Shown in pieces: positions 52,440-61,800 of a stretch of DNA of 64,000 nt (positions are counted from its first letter, which is position 1; every line of letters starts with the position of its first letter). The notes beneath the pieces were generated by a model that was given only the letters and a program-made list of their open reading frames with translations, was not told the origin of the DNA and ran no database searches. The position numbers were made by a program, and so were the translations under genes. Source of the DNA: Limnohabitans lacus (GTDB taxonomy: Bacteria > Pseudomonadota > Gammaproteobacteria > Burkholderiales > Burkholderiaceae_C); the NCBI RefSeq assembly GCF_030053395.1, contig NZ_JASGBH010000012.1, positions 1 through 64,000 on the forward strand. The letters are read 5' to 3'.

Positions 52440-52952
52440 ATGTGCGGCGCTGAACTCCATGCCCTGCCCGAAGGCGTTCAACGCGTGGCCAGGGCTTTGC
52501 AAGATGCCAACCACCCGCACACGCCGCTCATGCTGGATGGCGCCGCCCGCACCGCCCAAGAGGCCGCCGACGGCCTGGGCGTGCAGCTGGGACAGATCGC
52601 CAAGAGCGTGATCTTCAAGCGCAAGCAAGACGGCGTGGCCGTGCTGGTGGTCACCTCGGGCGACCGCCGGGTGGACGAGAAAAAGGTCTCGGCCTTGGTC
52701 GGCAAAATCGGCCGCGCCGATGCCGACTTTGTCAAAGCGCACACCGGCTTCACCATCGGTGGCGTCTCGCCCGTGGCGCACCTGTTCCCGCCCGTCACGC
52801 TGCTCGACCAAGACCTGTGGCGCTTTGACGAGATCTGGGCCGCAGCGGGCCATCCGCACGCGGTCTTTCGCTTGTTGCCTGAAGACCTGAAACCCCTGAC
52901 CGGCGCAGACGTGGCCGATGTGGTGCAATCGGCACCCGAGGTCGCCCCATGA
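52440..52952 (+). CDS. YbaK/EbsC-type aminoacyl-tRNA deacylase
   Basis: 170 residues. YbaK fold: AADGLGVQLGQIAKSVIFKRKQDGVAVLVVTSGDRRVDEKKV (~res 43-84, with the conserved Lys in AKSVIF) and GFTIGGVSPVAHL (the GxxxPxG-like loop). Free-standing editing enzyme that removes wrong amino acids from tRNA; it is closer to the ProX/YbaK-like group than to ProRS insertion domains. Starts 3 bases after liuE and overlaps the DUF1289 gene by ATGA. Confidence 0.88.
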   Translation: MCGAELHALPEGVQRVARALQDANHPHTPLMLDGAARTAQEAADGLGVQLGQIAKSVIFKRKQDGVAVLVVTSGDRRVDEKKVSALVGKIGRADADFVKAHTGFTIGGVSPVAHLFPPVTLLDQDLWRFDEIWAAAGHPHAVFRLLPEDLKPLTGADVADVVQSAPEVAP

Positions 52953-53206
52953 ACAAGCATTACTGGAAAAAACTCAGCACCCTGGCCCAGCAAGTGTTGG
53001 CCCAGCCCACACCGCCTGCGCCCAACTCGGTGCCATCGCCTTGCGTGTCGCTGTGCCTGATGCACCCCAGCGGCGGCTGGTGCGAAGGCTGCCTGCGCAC
53101 GCTGCCCGAAATCGGCGGCTGGAGCCGCGCCACCGACGCCGAAAAGCTCGCCGTCTGGCAAGCCATTCCGCAGCGCCTGCGCGAGCAACAAGCCAGCGAC
53201 CTCTGA
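52949..53206 (+). CDS. DUF1289 protein
   Basis: 85 residues. SPCVSLCLMHPSGGWCEGCLRTLPEIGGWS is the DUF1289 signature with four cysteines, suggesting metal binding. The tail KLAVWQAIPQRL is also typical. Overlaps the YbaK gene by 4 bases. Function unknown. Confidence 0.92.
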   Translation: MNKHYWKKLSTLAQQVLAQPTPPAPNSVPSPCVSLCLMHPSGGWCEGCLRTLPEIGGWSRATDAEKLAVWQAIPQRLREQQASDL

Positions 53207-53241
53207 GTCCCATCATTGACACCCCAGGCCAAGGCCCGACC

Positions 53242-53883
53242 ATGAAAACCATCCACTTCTATCTGGACTTCATTTCGCCTTACGCTTGGTTGGCTTTTGA
53301 CGCCTTGCCTCAAGCGCTGGAGGGCATCAGCCACCGCGTGGTGTTCAAGCCGGTGGTGTTTGGCGCCATGCTCAAGCACCACGGCCAGTTGGGCCCGGCC
53401 GAGATCCCGTCCAAGCGCGACTGGACTTACCGCCAAGTGCAGTGGCAAGCCCGCGCCCAAGGCACCCCCTTGCAGCTGCCCGCCAGCCACCCCTTCAATT
53501 CCCTCGCTTTGCTGCGCTTGGCCACCGCGTGCGACGCAGACGGCACGCCCAACCGCTTTGTGTGCGACAAAATCTTCCGCCATGTGTGGTGCAGCGGCCT
53601 AGAGGCAGCCGATGCCGAGCGCCTGGCGGCCTTGAACGCCGACCTGAAACCCACTGGTGATGTGGCCAGCGACACCGTCAAGCAACAACTCAAAGCCCAC
53701 ACCGAAGAAGCCATTGCGCTGAACCTGTTTGGCGTGCCCAGCATGGTGGTCGACGGTCAGGTGTTTTGGGGCAACGACGCACTGCCCATGCTGCGCGCGT
53801 ATTTGCAAGGCGATGCTTGGTTCCAGTCGCCCGACTGGACCGGTGTGGCCCAGCTGCCCGTGGGCGTGCAGCGCAAGCCCTGA
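53242..53883 (+). CDS. 2-Hydroxychromene-2-carboxylate isomerase-like (DsbA superfamily)
   Basis: 213 residues from ATG 53242. Starts IHFYLDFISPYAWLAFDAL, the kappa-class GST/HCCA isomerase signature with the active Ser-Pro in place of CxxC, and ends with FGVPSMVVDGQVFWGNDAL. Glutathione-dependent isomerisation of an aromatic ring-cleavage product in some pathways; no aromatic degradation genes are near, so its natural substrate is open. Confidence 0.88.
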   Translation: MKTIHFYLDFISPYAWLAFDALPQALEGISHRVVFKPVVFGAMLKHHGQLGPAEIPSKRDWTYRQVQWQARAQGTPLQLPASHPFNSLALLRLATACDADGTPNRFVCDKIFRHVWCSGLEAADAERLAALNADLKPTGDVASDTVKQQLKAHTEEAIALNLFGVPSMVVDGQVFWGNDALPMLRAYLQGDAWFQSPDWTGVAQLPVGVQRKP

Positions 53884-53948
53884 GGCTTGTTTGATCTGGT
53901 GCAAGCTTTGCATCAGCCCGCCCTGTCATCATGGCCACAGAGACTCCC

Positions 53949-54707
53949 ATGAGACTGGCCCTGATCTCCGACATCCACGCCAACCGGCAAGCCTTGCAGG
54001 CCTGCTTGGCGCACGCACGCCAGCAAGGTGTTGACCAATTCGCTTTTTTGGGCGACTTGGTGGGTTATGGCGGCGAGCCTGTGGCGGTGCTGGACACCGT
54101 GATGGCATTGGCCGCGCAAGGTGCGTGGGTGCTGCAGGGCAACCACGACGCCATGGCGCTGAACCCGCCCGCCGCCCAAGGTGGCGAAGCGACGCAGGGC
54201 AGCCAAGGCGCGGAATGGACGCACGCCCAACTGGGCGCCGAGCATCAGGCGTTTTTGGCCGCATTGCCCTTGACGATCCAGCGCGAGGCCTTGCTGCTGG
54301 TACACGCCAGCGCCGATCAACCCGCGACTTGGCGCTATGTGGACAGCGAACGTGCCGCTGGCCATTGTCTGGATGCCGCGCAGGCCCAGGGCGCCGCGCA
54401 TGTGCTGGTGGGGCATGTGCACCACCAGACCTTGTATTACCAAGGTGCGGGCCGATTGTTGATGAGGTTTGAACCTAAGCCGGGGCTGGCCGTGCCCATG
54501 TCACCGCACCGCCCACTGGTGGCTTGTGTCGGCTCGTGCGGTCAACCGCGTGACGGGGACCCGCGTGCCATGTACACCGTCTATGACCTGGGTGCGCGCA
54601 AGATCACTTTTTACCGCGTGCCCTACAACCACACCGAAGCGGCGGCGGCGATTCGCCAGGCCGGCATGCCGGAATTTTTTGCACAGCGACTGGAGCGTGG
54701 CCGTTGA
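53949..54707 (+). CDS. Metallophosphoesterase
   Basis: 252 residues from ATG 53949. Calcineurin-like motifs in order: LISDIHANRQALQ (DxH), FLGDLVGYGG (GD), LQGNHDA (GNHD), LLVHAS and VGHVHHQTLYY (GHxH). Similar to the YfcE/bacterial PrpE type that can dephosphorylate proteins or nucleotides. Its stop overlaps the kinase start (TTGA), so kinase and phosphatase are made together and may be opposing enzymes. Confidence 0.9.
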   Translation: MRLALISDIHANRQALQACLAHARQQGVDQFAFLGDLVGYGGEPVAVLDTVMALAAQGAWVLQGNHDAMALNPPAAQGGEATQGSQGAEWTHAQLGAEHQAFLAALPLTIQREALLLVHASADQPATWRYVDSERAAGHCLDAAQAQGAAHVLVGHVHHQTLYYQGAGRLLMRFEPKPGLAVPMSPHRPLVACVGSCGQPRDGDPRAMYTVYDLGARKITFYRVPYNHTEAAAAIRQAGMPEFFAQRLERGR

Positions 54708-56149
54708 AACTGCTGAACCCCGGACACGAGATCGACGGCTTTGAGATTGAGGCCTGCATGCACGCGGGCGGCATGGCCCATGTGTACAAAGTGGTTTATG
54801 CACCGGCGGCCGATGGCAGCCGCCGTGCCAGCGAGTTCCCCATGGCCATGAAGATTCCGCGCATGACCGCGGGCGATGGCGCAGAAAACATCGTCAGCTT
54901 TGAAATCGAGCTGCAAATTCTGTCCGAGCTCAAGGGCACGCATGTGCCGCGCTTTGTGGCGGCGGGCGATTTGTCGCGCGTGCCTTATCTGGTCATGGAA
55001 TATGTCGAAGGCCAGACTTTGCAGCATTGGTTGGATGGGCCCCAGCCCTTGGCTGTGCAGGACATCGCCGCATTGGGCGCGGCCATGGCACGTGCGGCGC
55101 ACAGCCTGCACCAGCAAAACGTGTGTCACCTCGATCTGAAACCGGCCAATGTCTTGATCCGCTCCGATGGCAGCGCGGTCATGCTGGACTATGGCTTGTC
55201 CTGCCACGCCCACTACCCCGACTTGCTGGCCGAGGAACTGCGCAAAGCGGTCGGCTCACCGGTCTGGATTTCGCCCGAGCAGGTGGTGGGGGTGAGGGGC
55301 GATCCGCGCAGCGACATCTTTGCCATGGGGGTCATGTTGTACGAGTTGGCCACCGGTGAGCTGCCCTTTGGCGAGCCCGCCACCCCAGGCGGTTTGCGCC
55401 AGCGTTTGTGGATGGACCCGGTGCCGCCCAGGCGTCACCGGGCCGACCTGCCTGAATGGCTGCAAGAGGTGATCTTGCGCTGCCTGGAGCCCGTGGCCGA
55501 CCAACGCTACCCCTCGGCCTCGCATCTGGCCTTTGATTTGATGCACCCGGACCAGGTCAAAGTCACCGCGCGAGGCCGCAAGACAGAAGGCACCGGGTTC
55601 TGGGTCCACTTCAAGCGTTGGCTGCGTGCGGCCGGCATGGCCTACCAGCCCAGTCCGGTGCCGGTGCAGCAGATCGAGCAGGTGCCCATCATCATGGTGG
55701 CGGTGCCGCACCACGATGTGAGCGATGCCACCTTGTATTCGTTGCGCGAGGCCGTGGCCCGTTCGCTGGGCATCCGGCCCGGGGCGCGGCTGGCTTGTGT
55801 GACGGTGATCTCACCCGGCCAGACCAGCAGCACCGAGGCTGAAAAAGGCGAAACGCAGGTCCACCGCTGGCACCTGAGCCGCTTGCAGCAATGGGCCCAG
55901 CCACTGGACTTGAACGACCACCAGACCTCGTTCCATGTGCTGGAGTCGGGCGATGTGGCCGGCGCCTTGCTGGCCTATGCCGCTGGCAATCAGGTGAACA
56001 TGATCATCATGGGGGCCGCCACCCACGGCTTGCAGGTGCAGCGCTTTGTGGCCACTGTGCCGATCAAGGTGGCGATGGATGCGGCGTGCACGGTGATCTT
56101 GGTCAAGCAAAGCCTGCCCTTCGACCATCTGGCCGCCGTGGCGGCTTGA
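54704..56149 (+). CDS. Ser/Thr protein kinase fused to a universal-stress-protein domain
   Basis: 481 residues, starting at TTG 54704 within the phosphatase stop. Kinase domain (~res 9-280): Gly-rich loop AGGMAHVYK, ATP Lys in MAMKIPR (~res 50), catalytic loop CHLDLKPANVLI (~res 143-154), DYG in place of DFG, and SPEQ in place of APE. After a basic linker a USP-like domain (~res 325-470) begins IIMVAVPHHDVSD and ends NMIIMGAATHG...VPIKVAMDAACTVILVK. No transmembrane segment, unlike most PknB-like kinases, so it is cytoplasmic. The USP part probably senses nucleotide or stress. Confidence 0.9.
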   Translation: MKLLNPGHEIDGFEIEACMHAGGMAHVYKVVYAPAADGSRRASEFPMAMKIPRMTAGDGAENIVSFEIELQILSELKGTHVPRFVAAGDLSRVPYLVMEYVEGQTLQHWLDGPQPLAVQDIAALGAAMARAAHSLHQQNVCHLDLKPANVLIRSDGSAVMLDYGLSCHAHYPDLLAEELRKAVGSPVWISPEQVVGVRGDPRSDIFAMGVMLYELATGELPFGEPATPGGLRQRLWMDPVPPRRHRADLPEWLQEVILRCLEPVADQRYPSASHLAFDLMHPDQVKVTARGRKTEGTGFWVHFKRWLRAAGMAYQPSPVPVQQIEQVPIIMVAVPHHDVSDATLYSLREAVARSLGIRPGARLACVTVISPGQTSSTEAEKGETQVHRWHLSRLQQWAQPLDLNDHQTSFHVLESGDVAGALLAYAAGNQVNMIIMGAATHGLQVQRFVATVPIKVAMDAACTVILVKQSLPFDHLAAVAA

Positions 56150-56155
56150 GCGGCG

Positions 56156-56419
56156 TCAGTCTGCAGATGCGTCTTCCAGCTGCGCCAGTTCTTTTTCCCA
56201 GCGGTTGATCAAAACCGCGTTGACGATGGTCAACACCAAGAACGTCAGCACACTGCCTTGGGCGGCCATCCAAAAATTGAATGTCCAGTGAAAGAACGTG
56301 AAGTTCAGATCGTTGGCAAATGGCACCCAGGCAAAACTCACCAATGCCCAAATCGCCAGCAAGATCCAGGTCGTGTGGCGGATTCTTTGGCGCAGAACAG
56401 GGGCTCTGGATGGTTTCAC
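56156..56419 (-). CDS. DUF4212 small symporter subunit, orphan
   Basis: 87 residues, two spans (TWILLAIWALVSFAWVPFA and FWMAAQGSVLTFLVLTIVNAVLI) and the conserved NFxFxHWTFNFWMAAQGS-type core. In the family this small protein normally precedes a sodium:solute symporter; here no large subunit lies beside it. The actP gene is 12 kb away. Confidence 0.8.
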   Translation of the reverse strand: MKPSRAPVLRQRIRHTTWILLAIWALVSFAWVPFANDLNFTFFHWTFNFWMAAQGSVLTFLVLTIVNAVLINRWEKELAQLEDASAD

Positions 56420-56643
56420 GTCGAAATGACCTCAATGACATCAGGGATTCGGGCCATTATCGGCCGAAATTCGCCTAGGGATTACCCGTGAAAAACGGCC
56501 TTATTTCATGATGCGGCAAGAAAACAAAGGGTTTCCACTTGAGTTGTAAGTGTCTGTTGGCAGCCCGTCAGAAGATGGAAAGTGGGCACTCCAAGAATCA
56601 CCCCAAGTTTCCGTGTCGGAGACTCTTTTTTGGAGACAGCTTT

Positions 56644-58404
56644 ATGGCTACAACTGCACCCCGCCCGATGTCGGCGGAAGAGAAGAAGGTGATTTTTGCC
56701 TCTTCTCTGGGTACCGTTTTCGAATGGTATGACTTCTACCTGTACGGCTCTTTGGCCGCCATCATTGCCAAGCAATTCTTCAGCGGTCTGGACGAAGGCT
56801 CTGCTTTCATCTTCGCGCTGTTGGCTTTTGCAGCCGGCTTCATCGTGCGTCCTTTCGGCGCGCTGGTGTTTGGCCGTTTGGGCGACATGATCGGTCGCAA
56901 GTACACCTTCTTGGTGACCATCTTGTTGATGGGCGCATCGACCTTCATCGTGGGCATCTTGCCCAACTACGCCAGCATTGGCGTGGCCGCTCCCGTCATC
57001 CTGATCTGCCTGCGCTTGCTGCAAGGTTTGGCTTTGGGTGGCGAGTACGGTGGTGCTGCCACTTATGTGGCTGAACACGCTCCCATGGGCAAGCGCGGTG
57101 CCTACACCGCCTGGATCCAGACCACAGCCACGCTGGGCCTGTTCCTGTCCTTGATGGTGATTTTGGGTACACGTACCGCCATCGGTGAAGAAGCCTTCGC
57201 TGACTGGGGCTGGCGCGTGCCGTTCATCGTCTCGATCATCATGTTGATCATCTCGGTCTACATCCGTTTGAGCATGAACGAGTCGCCTGCTTTCGTGAAA
57301 ATGAAAGCCGAAGGCAAGACTTCCAAAGCCCCTCTGACCGAAGCTTTCGGCCAGTGGAAAAACCTCAAGATCGTGATCTTGGCCTTGGTCGGTTTGACCG
57401 CTGGTCAAGCCGTGGTCTGGTACTCCGGTCAGTTCTACGCTTTGTTCTTCTTGACCCAAGCGTTGAAAGTGGACGGCGCCACCGCCAACATCATGGTCGC
57501 GATTTCGCTGATCATCGGCACACCGTTCTTTATCGTCTTCGGTTCGCTGTCTGACAAGATTGGCCGCAAGCCGATCATCTTGGCCGGTTGCTTGTTGGCT
57601 GCTGTGACTTACTTCCCCGTGTTCAAGGCATTGACCAAGGCTGCTAACCCAGACCTGGCCGCTGCTCAGGAAAAAGCCCAAGTGGTTGTGATCGCGGATC
57701 CAGCCGAGTGCTCGTTCCAGTTCAACCCCACAGGCACCAAGAAGTTCACATCGTCTTGCGACATCGCCAAGCAACGTTTGGCTGGCGCTTCGGTGAGCTA
57801 CTCCAACGAAGTGGCTGCTGCCGGTACCCCCGCCATCATCAAAGTGGGCGAGACCACCGTGCAAGTCAAGTACTCTGCTGACGACGTGGCTGCTGCCAAG
57901 GCCAAGGCCGAGGAAAAGCTGGCTGCTCTGAACGCGGCTGAACCCAAGGATGCCAAGGCCATCGAAGCTGCCACCAAGTCTGTCAAGGACCTGGGCAACG
58001 AGAAGACCGCTGGTGCAACCTTGTTGGCTTCCAACCTGGGTGCTGCTCTGAAAGCCGCTGGCTATCCTGCCAAGGCTGACATGGCCAAGTTCGACAAGAC
58101 CACGGTCATCATGATCCTGACTTACCTGGTGATCTTGGTGACCATGGTGTACGGTCCTATCGCCGCCATGTTGGTCGAGATGTTCCCCACCCGCATCCGT
58201 TACACCTCGATGTCCTTGCCTTACCACATCGGTAACGGCTGGTTCGGTGGCCTGTTGCCCACGACCGCTTTCGCGATCGTGGCCCAGACCGGTAACATGT
58301 ACAACGGTCTGTGGTACCCCATCATCATCGCCGGCGCAACCGTCGTGATCGGTGGCTTGTTCATCAAGGAAACCAAAGACGTGGACATCTACGCTGAAGA
58401 CTGA
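56644..58404 (+). CDS. MFS transporter of the metabolite:H+ symporter (MHS) family with a long loop
   Basis: 586 residues from ATG 56644 (TTGGAGA upstream). MHS signatures: VFEWYDFYLYGSLAA at the start, RPFGALVFGRLGDMIGRKYTF (loop 2-3), GLALGGEYGGAATYVAEHAP and LSDKIGRKPIILAG. Between spans 9 and 10 lies a ~145-residue loop (~res 335-484), periplasmic by topology, rich in Ala/Lys/Glu with two cysteines. Codon choice is shifted to ggt/gct/cgt-type codons compared with neighbours, suggesting high expression. Substrate (carboxylate or betaine-like) not determinable. Confidence 0.9.
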   Translation: MATTAPRPMSAEEKKVIFASSLGTVFEWYDFYLYGSLAAIIAKQFFSGLDEGSAFIFALLAFAAGFIVRPFGALVFGRLGDMIGRKYTFLVTILLMGASTFIVGILPNYASIGVAAPVILICLRLLQGLALGGEYGGAATYVAEHAPMGKRGAYTAWIQTTATLGLFLSLMVILGTRTAIGEEAFADWGWRVPFIVSIIMLIISVYIRLSMNESPAFVKMKAEGKTSKAPLTEAFGQWKNLKIVILALVGLTAGQAVVWYSGQFYALFFLTQALKVDGATANIMVAISLIIGTPFFIVFGSLSDKIGRKPIILAGCLLAAVTYFPVFKALTKAANPDLAAAQEKAQVVVIADPAECSFQFNPTGTKKFTSSCDIAKQRLAGASVSYSNEVAAAGTPAIIKVGETTVQVKYSADDVAAAKAKAEEKLAALNAAEPKDAKAIEAATKSVKDLGNEKTAGATLLASNLGAALKAAGYPAKADMAKFDKTTVIMILTYLVILVTMVYGPIAAMLVEMFPTRIRYTSMSLPYHIGNGWFGGLLPTTAFAIVAQTGNMYNGLWYPIIIAGATVVIGGLFIKETKDVDIYAED

Positions 58405-58448
58405 TCTTCACTTGTAAGCAACCCGGGGGGACTCGGGTGCTACATTCA

Positions 58449-58477
58449 GGGCCTTCCCTCTGTGGAGGGCCTTTTTC
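58449..58477 (+). terminator. Terminator of the MHS transporter gene
   Basis: GGGCC and CCCTC pair with GAGGGCC around TGTG, followed by five T, 45 bases after the transporter stop. Confidence 0.75.
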
Positions 58478-58494
58478 ATTATTGGAGATGAACT

Positions 58495-58689
58495 ATGTGG
58501 AAAATTGCTGTGGGTTTCGCCGTGTTTGCGGCCATCGCCCTGTATGTGATCGGTAAAGGCGGCGACAGCCTGGACATGAGTGGCGAAAAGCACGGCGCTG
58601 ACGCTGTGCACAGCGAGCCAGCCAAAGCCGAAGCATCGGCTCCTGCTGCTGCACCCGCACCCGCACCAGCCGCCAGCGCTGCCAAGTAA
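58495..58689 (+). CDS. Small membrane-anchored Ala/Pro-rich protein
   Basis: 64 residues. ATG 58495 follows TTGGAGATGAACT. One N-terminal span (IAVGFAVFAAIALYVIG), then a polar region and a repetitive tail APAAAPAPAPAASAAK. No family recognised. The tail would be periplasmic or extend along the envelope. Free-standing, with a good ribosome site and its own terminator. Confidence 0.65.
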   Translation: MWKIAVGFAVFAAIALYVIGKGGDSLDMSGEKHGADAVHSEPAKAEASAPAAAPAPAPAASAAK

Positions 58690-58736
58690 GCGCCATGGAG
58701 CGCCATTGAACGCCCCATTCGTGGGGTGTTGAATTG

Positions 58737-58763
58737 AAAGCCACGCATTCGCGTGGCTTTTTT
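58737..58763 (+). terminator. Terminator before uvrA
   Basis: AAAGCCACGC-ATTC-GCGTGGCTTT followed by T-run; a second smaller hairpin (CCCCA/TGGGG with TTCG-type loop) is just upstream at about 58713-58726. Confidence 0.88.
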
Positions 58764-58847
58764 CTTGGCCAGGCCGTCCGCCACTGGGGACGATGGGTTT
58801 CTCATACGGCCCTAGAATGTTTGGCCTTCACCCCTTAAAGCCAGCCC

Positions 58848-61800
58848 ATGTCCCAAGGTCTCATCCGCATCCGTGGCGCCCGCCAGCACAACCTCAAGAA
58901 CATCGACCTCGACATCCGCACCGGCGAGTTGACGGTGGTCACCGGCCCCAGCGGTTCGGGCAAATCGAGCCTGGTGTTTGACACGCTGTACGCAGAAGGC
59001 CAGCGGCGCTATGTAGAGACCTTCAGTGCTTACGCCCGCCAGTTTCTTGACCGGATGGACAAGCCCGCGGTGGACAAGGTCGAGGGCGTGCCGCCGGCCA
59101 TTGCGATCGACCAGACCAACCCGGTGCGCAGTTCGCGCTCCACCGTGGGCACCATGACCGAGTTGAACGATCACCTCAAACTCTCGTTTGCGCGCTTGGG
59201 GCAGTTGTTTGACAAAGAGACGGCGCAGCCTGTGCGCCACGACACGCCTGAAACCATCTACGCAGAGCTGGCGCAGCGCGCCGTCCAAGCGCAAGACCCG
59301 CGTCTGTACCTGACCTTTCCGGTCGAGTTGCCCGCGAACACCAGCGCTGAGCAAGTGGAGCAATGGCTGTCGGCCAGCGGCTTCACCAAAGTGCAGGCCG
59401 AACGCGAAGTGGCCACACCCACCGGCCCGCGCAAGGTGCTGGACGTGGTGGCCGACCGTTTCCGATTGGGCGCTGCCGAAAAAATCCGCGTGATCGAGGC
59501 GATTGAAGTGGCGCTCAAGCGCGGCAGCGGGCGACTGAATGTGTATGTGGAGGGCGAATCGGGCGCTGAGCTGTGGCGCTTTTCCACCGGCTTGCACTGC
59601 CCCGACAGCGACCTGCGCTACACCGACCCGATCCCGTCGATGTTTTCGTTCAACTCGGCCGTGGGCGCCTGCGAGACCTGCCGGGGCTTTGGCCGTGTGA
59701 TCGGTGTGGACTACGGTCTGGTCATCCCCAATGACAAACTCACTTTGCGCGCTGGGGCCATCAAGACCATCCAAACCCCCGCTTGGAAAGAGTGCCAGGA
59801 CGATCTGATGCGCCATGCCGAAACCGAAGGCATTCCGCGTGACACGGCTTGGGCGCAGTTGTCTGAGGAACACAAGCATTGGGTCATCCACGGCTCGCCT
59901 TTGTGGAAAGGCAAGTGGAACCAGCAGTGGTACGGCATCAAGCGTTTCTTTGAATACCTGGAGAGCAAGGCCTACAAGATGCACATCCGCGTGCTCTTGT
60001 CCAAGTACCGCAGCTACACCGAATGCCCCACCTGCAGCGGTGCGCGCCTGAAGACCGAAAGCCTTCTGTGGCGCATGGGGTCTGCGGAGGATGCCAACGC
60101 CGTGCTGCCCCCCGCCCAGCGCTTCATGCCGGCGGGGGTGAAGTGGACCCGCGCCCAGCTCGAAGCCCTGCCGGGCCTGAGCCTGCACGACATGATGATC
60201 ATGCCGATCGACCAGCTGCGCCGCTTCTTTGACCGCATGAGCGCCACCGCCGTGGCCGAGGCTTCACAAGACGCCGAAGCCCAAGCCCTCAAATTGCTGC
60301 TTGAAGAAATCACCACCCGCCTCAAATACCTGTGCGATGTGGGCATTGGCTACCTCACCCTTGACCGCCAAAGCCGCACGCTCAGCGGCGGTGAAGTGCA
60401 GCGCATCAACCTGACCACTGCCTTGGGCACCAGCCTGGTGAACACCTTGTTTGTGCTGGACGAACCCAGCATCGGCCTGCACCCGCGCGACATGAACCGC
60501 ATCACCCAGGCCATGCACCGGCTGCGCGATGCGGGCAACACCTTGGTGGTGGTCGAGCACGACCCGGCCGTGATGCTGGCCGCTGACCGCATGATCGACA
60601 TGGGCCCGGGGCCCGGCGAGCGCGGCGGCCAGATCGTGTTTGACGGCAGCACCGCCGACCTGCGCAACGCCGACACACTGACGGGCGCCTATCTTGGCGG
60701 GCGTAAGCAAGTGGGCCTGGGCTTTAAGCGCATGGTGAGCGACAGCACGCCGCGATTGATTTTGGAAGGCGCACGCGAGCACAACCTGCAAAACATCAGC
60801 GTGGACTTTCCGCTGCAGCGCCTGGTCACCATCACCGGTGTCAGTGGTTCGGGCAAGTCGAGTTTGATCCAGGATGTGCTGGCCCCCGCGCTGATGCGCC
60901 ACTTTGGCAAAGCCACCGAAACGCCCGGCGCACACGACCGTCTGCTGGGCGCTGACCACCTGAGCGATGTGGTGTTCGTGGACCAATCGCCGATTGGCAA
61001 GACGGCGCGATCCAACCCGGTTAGCTATGTGGGCGCGTGGGACGCGATCCGTGAGATTTTTGCCACCGCACCCGAGTCGCGTCAGCGCGGCTACACCGCC
61101 AGCAAGTTCAGCTTCAACAGCGGCGATGGCCGCTGCCCCACCTGCGGCGGCTCGGGCTTTGAGCACGTCGAGATGCAGTTCCTCAGTGACGTGTATTTGC
61201 GTTGCCCCGACTGCAATGGCCAACGCTATCGCCCTGAAATCCTCGAGATCAAAATCGAACGCCAAGCCCTGGGCGGCCAGCCGCGCATGCTCAATGTGGC
61301 GGATATCCTGGACCTGACGGTGAGCGAAGCGGCGGCCTTGTTCGCGCAAGACCGTGACGTGATCCGCGCCCTGCAACCCATTGTGGATGTGGGCCTCGAA
61401 TACGTTCGCCTGGGCCAACCCGTGCCCACGCTCTCGGGCGGCGAGGCGCAGCGCCTCAAGCTCGCAGGCTTTTTGGCCGAAGCCGCCAAAAGCGCGGCCA
61501 AGAGCCGTCAGAGCCTGGCGCGCAAAGGCACGCTGTTCTTGTTTGACGAGCCCACCACCGGCCTGCACTTTGACGACATCGCCAAGCTCATGCGGGCTTT
61601 GCGCAAACTGCTCGAAGCGGGCCACTCGCTCATCGTCATCGAGCACAACCTCGATGTGATCCGCGCCAGCGATTGGCTGATCGACCTGGGCCCCGAAGGC
61701 GGCTATGCCGGTGGCCTGATCGTGGCCCAAGGCACACCCGAAGACGTGCGCCAACACGCGACATCCCACACCGGCTTGGCGCTGCGTGAATACGCCGAGT

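Noticed and set aside
56506-58227. 573-codon minus-strand open frame opposite the MHS transporter
   Set aside because: Antisense of a strongly codon-biased membrane protein; Gln/Asp/His-rich low-complexity translation.
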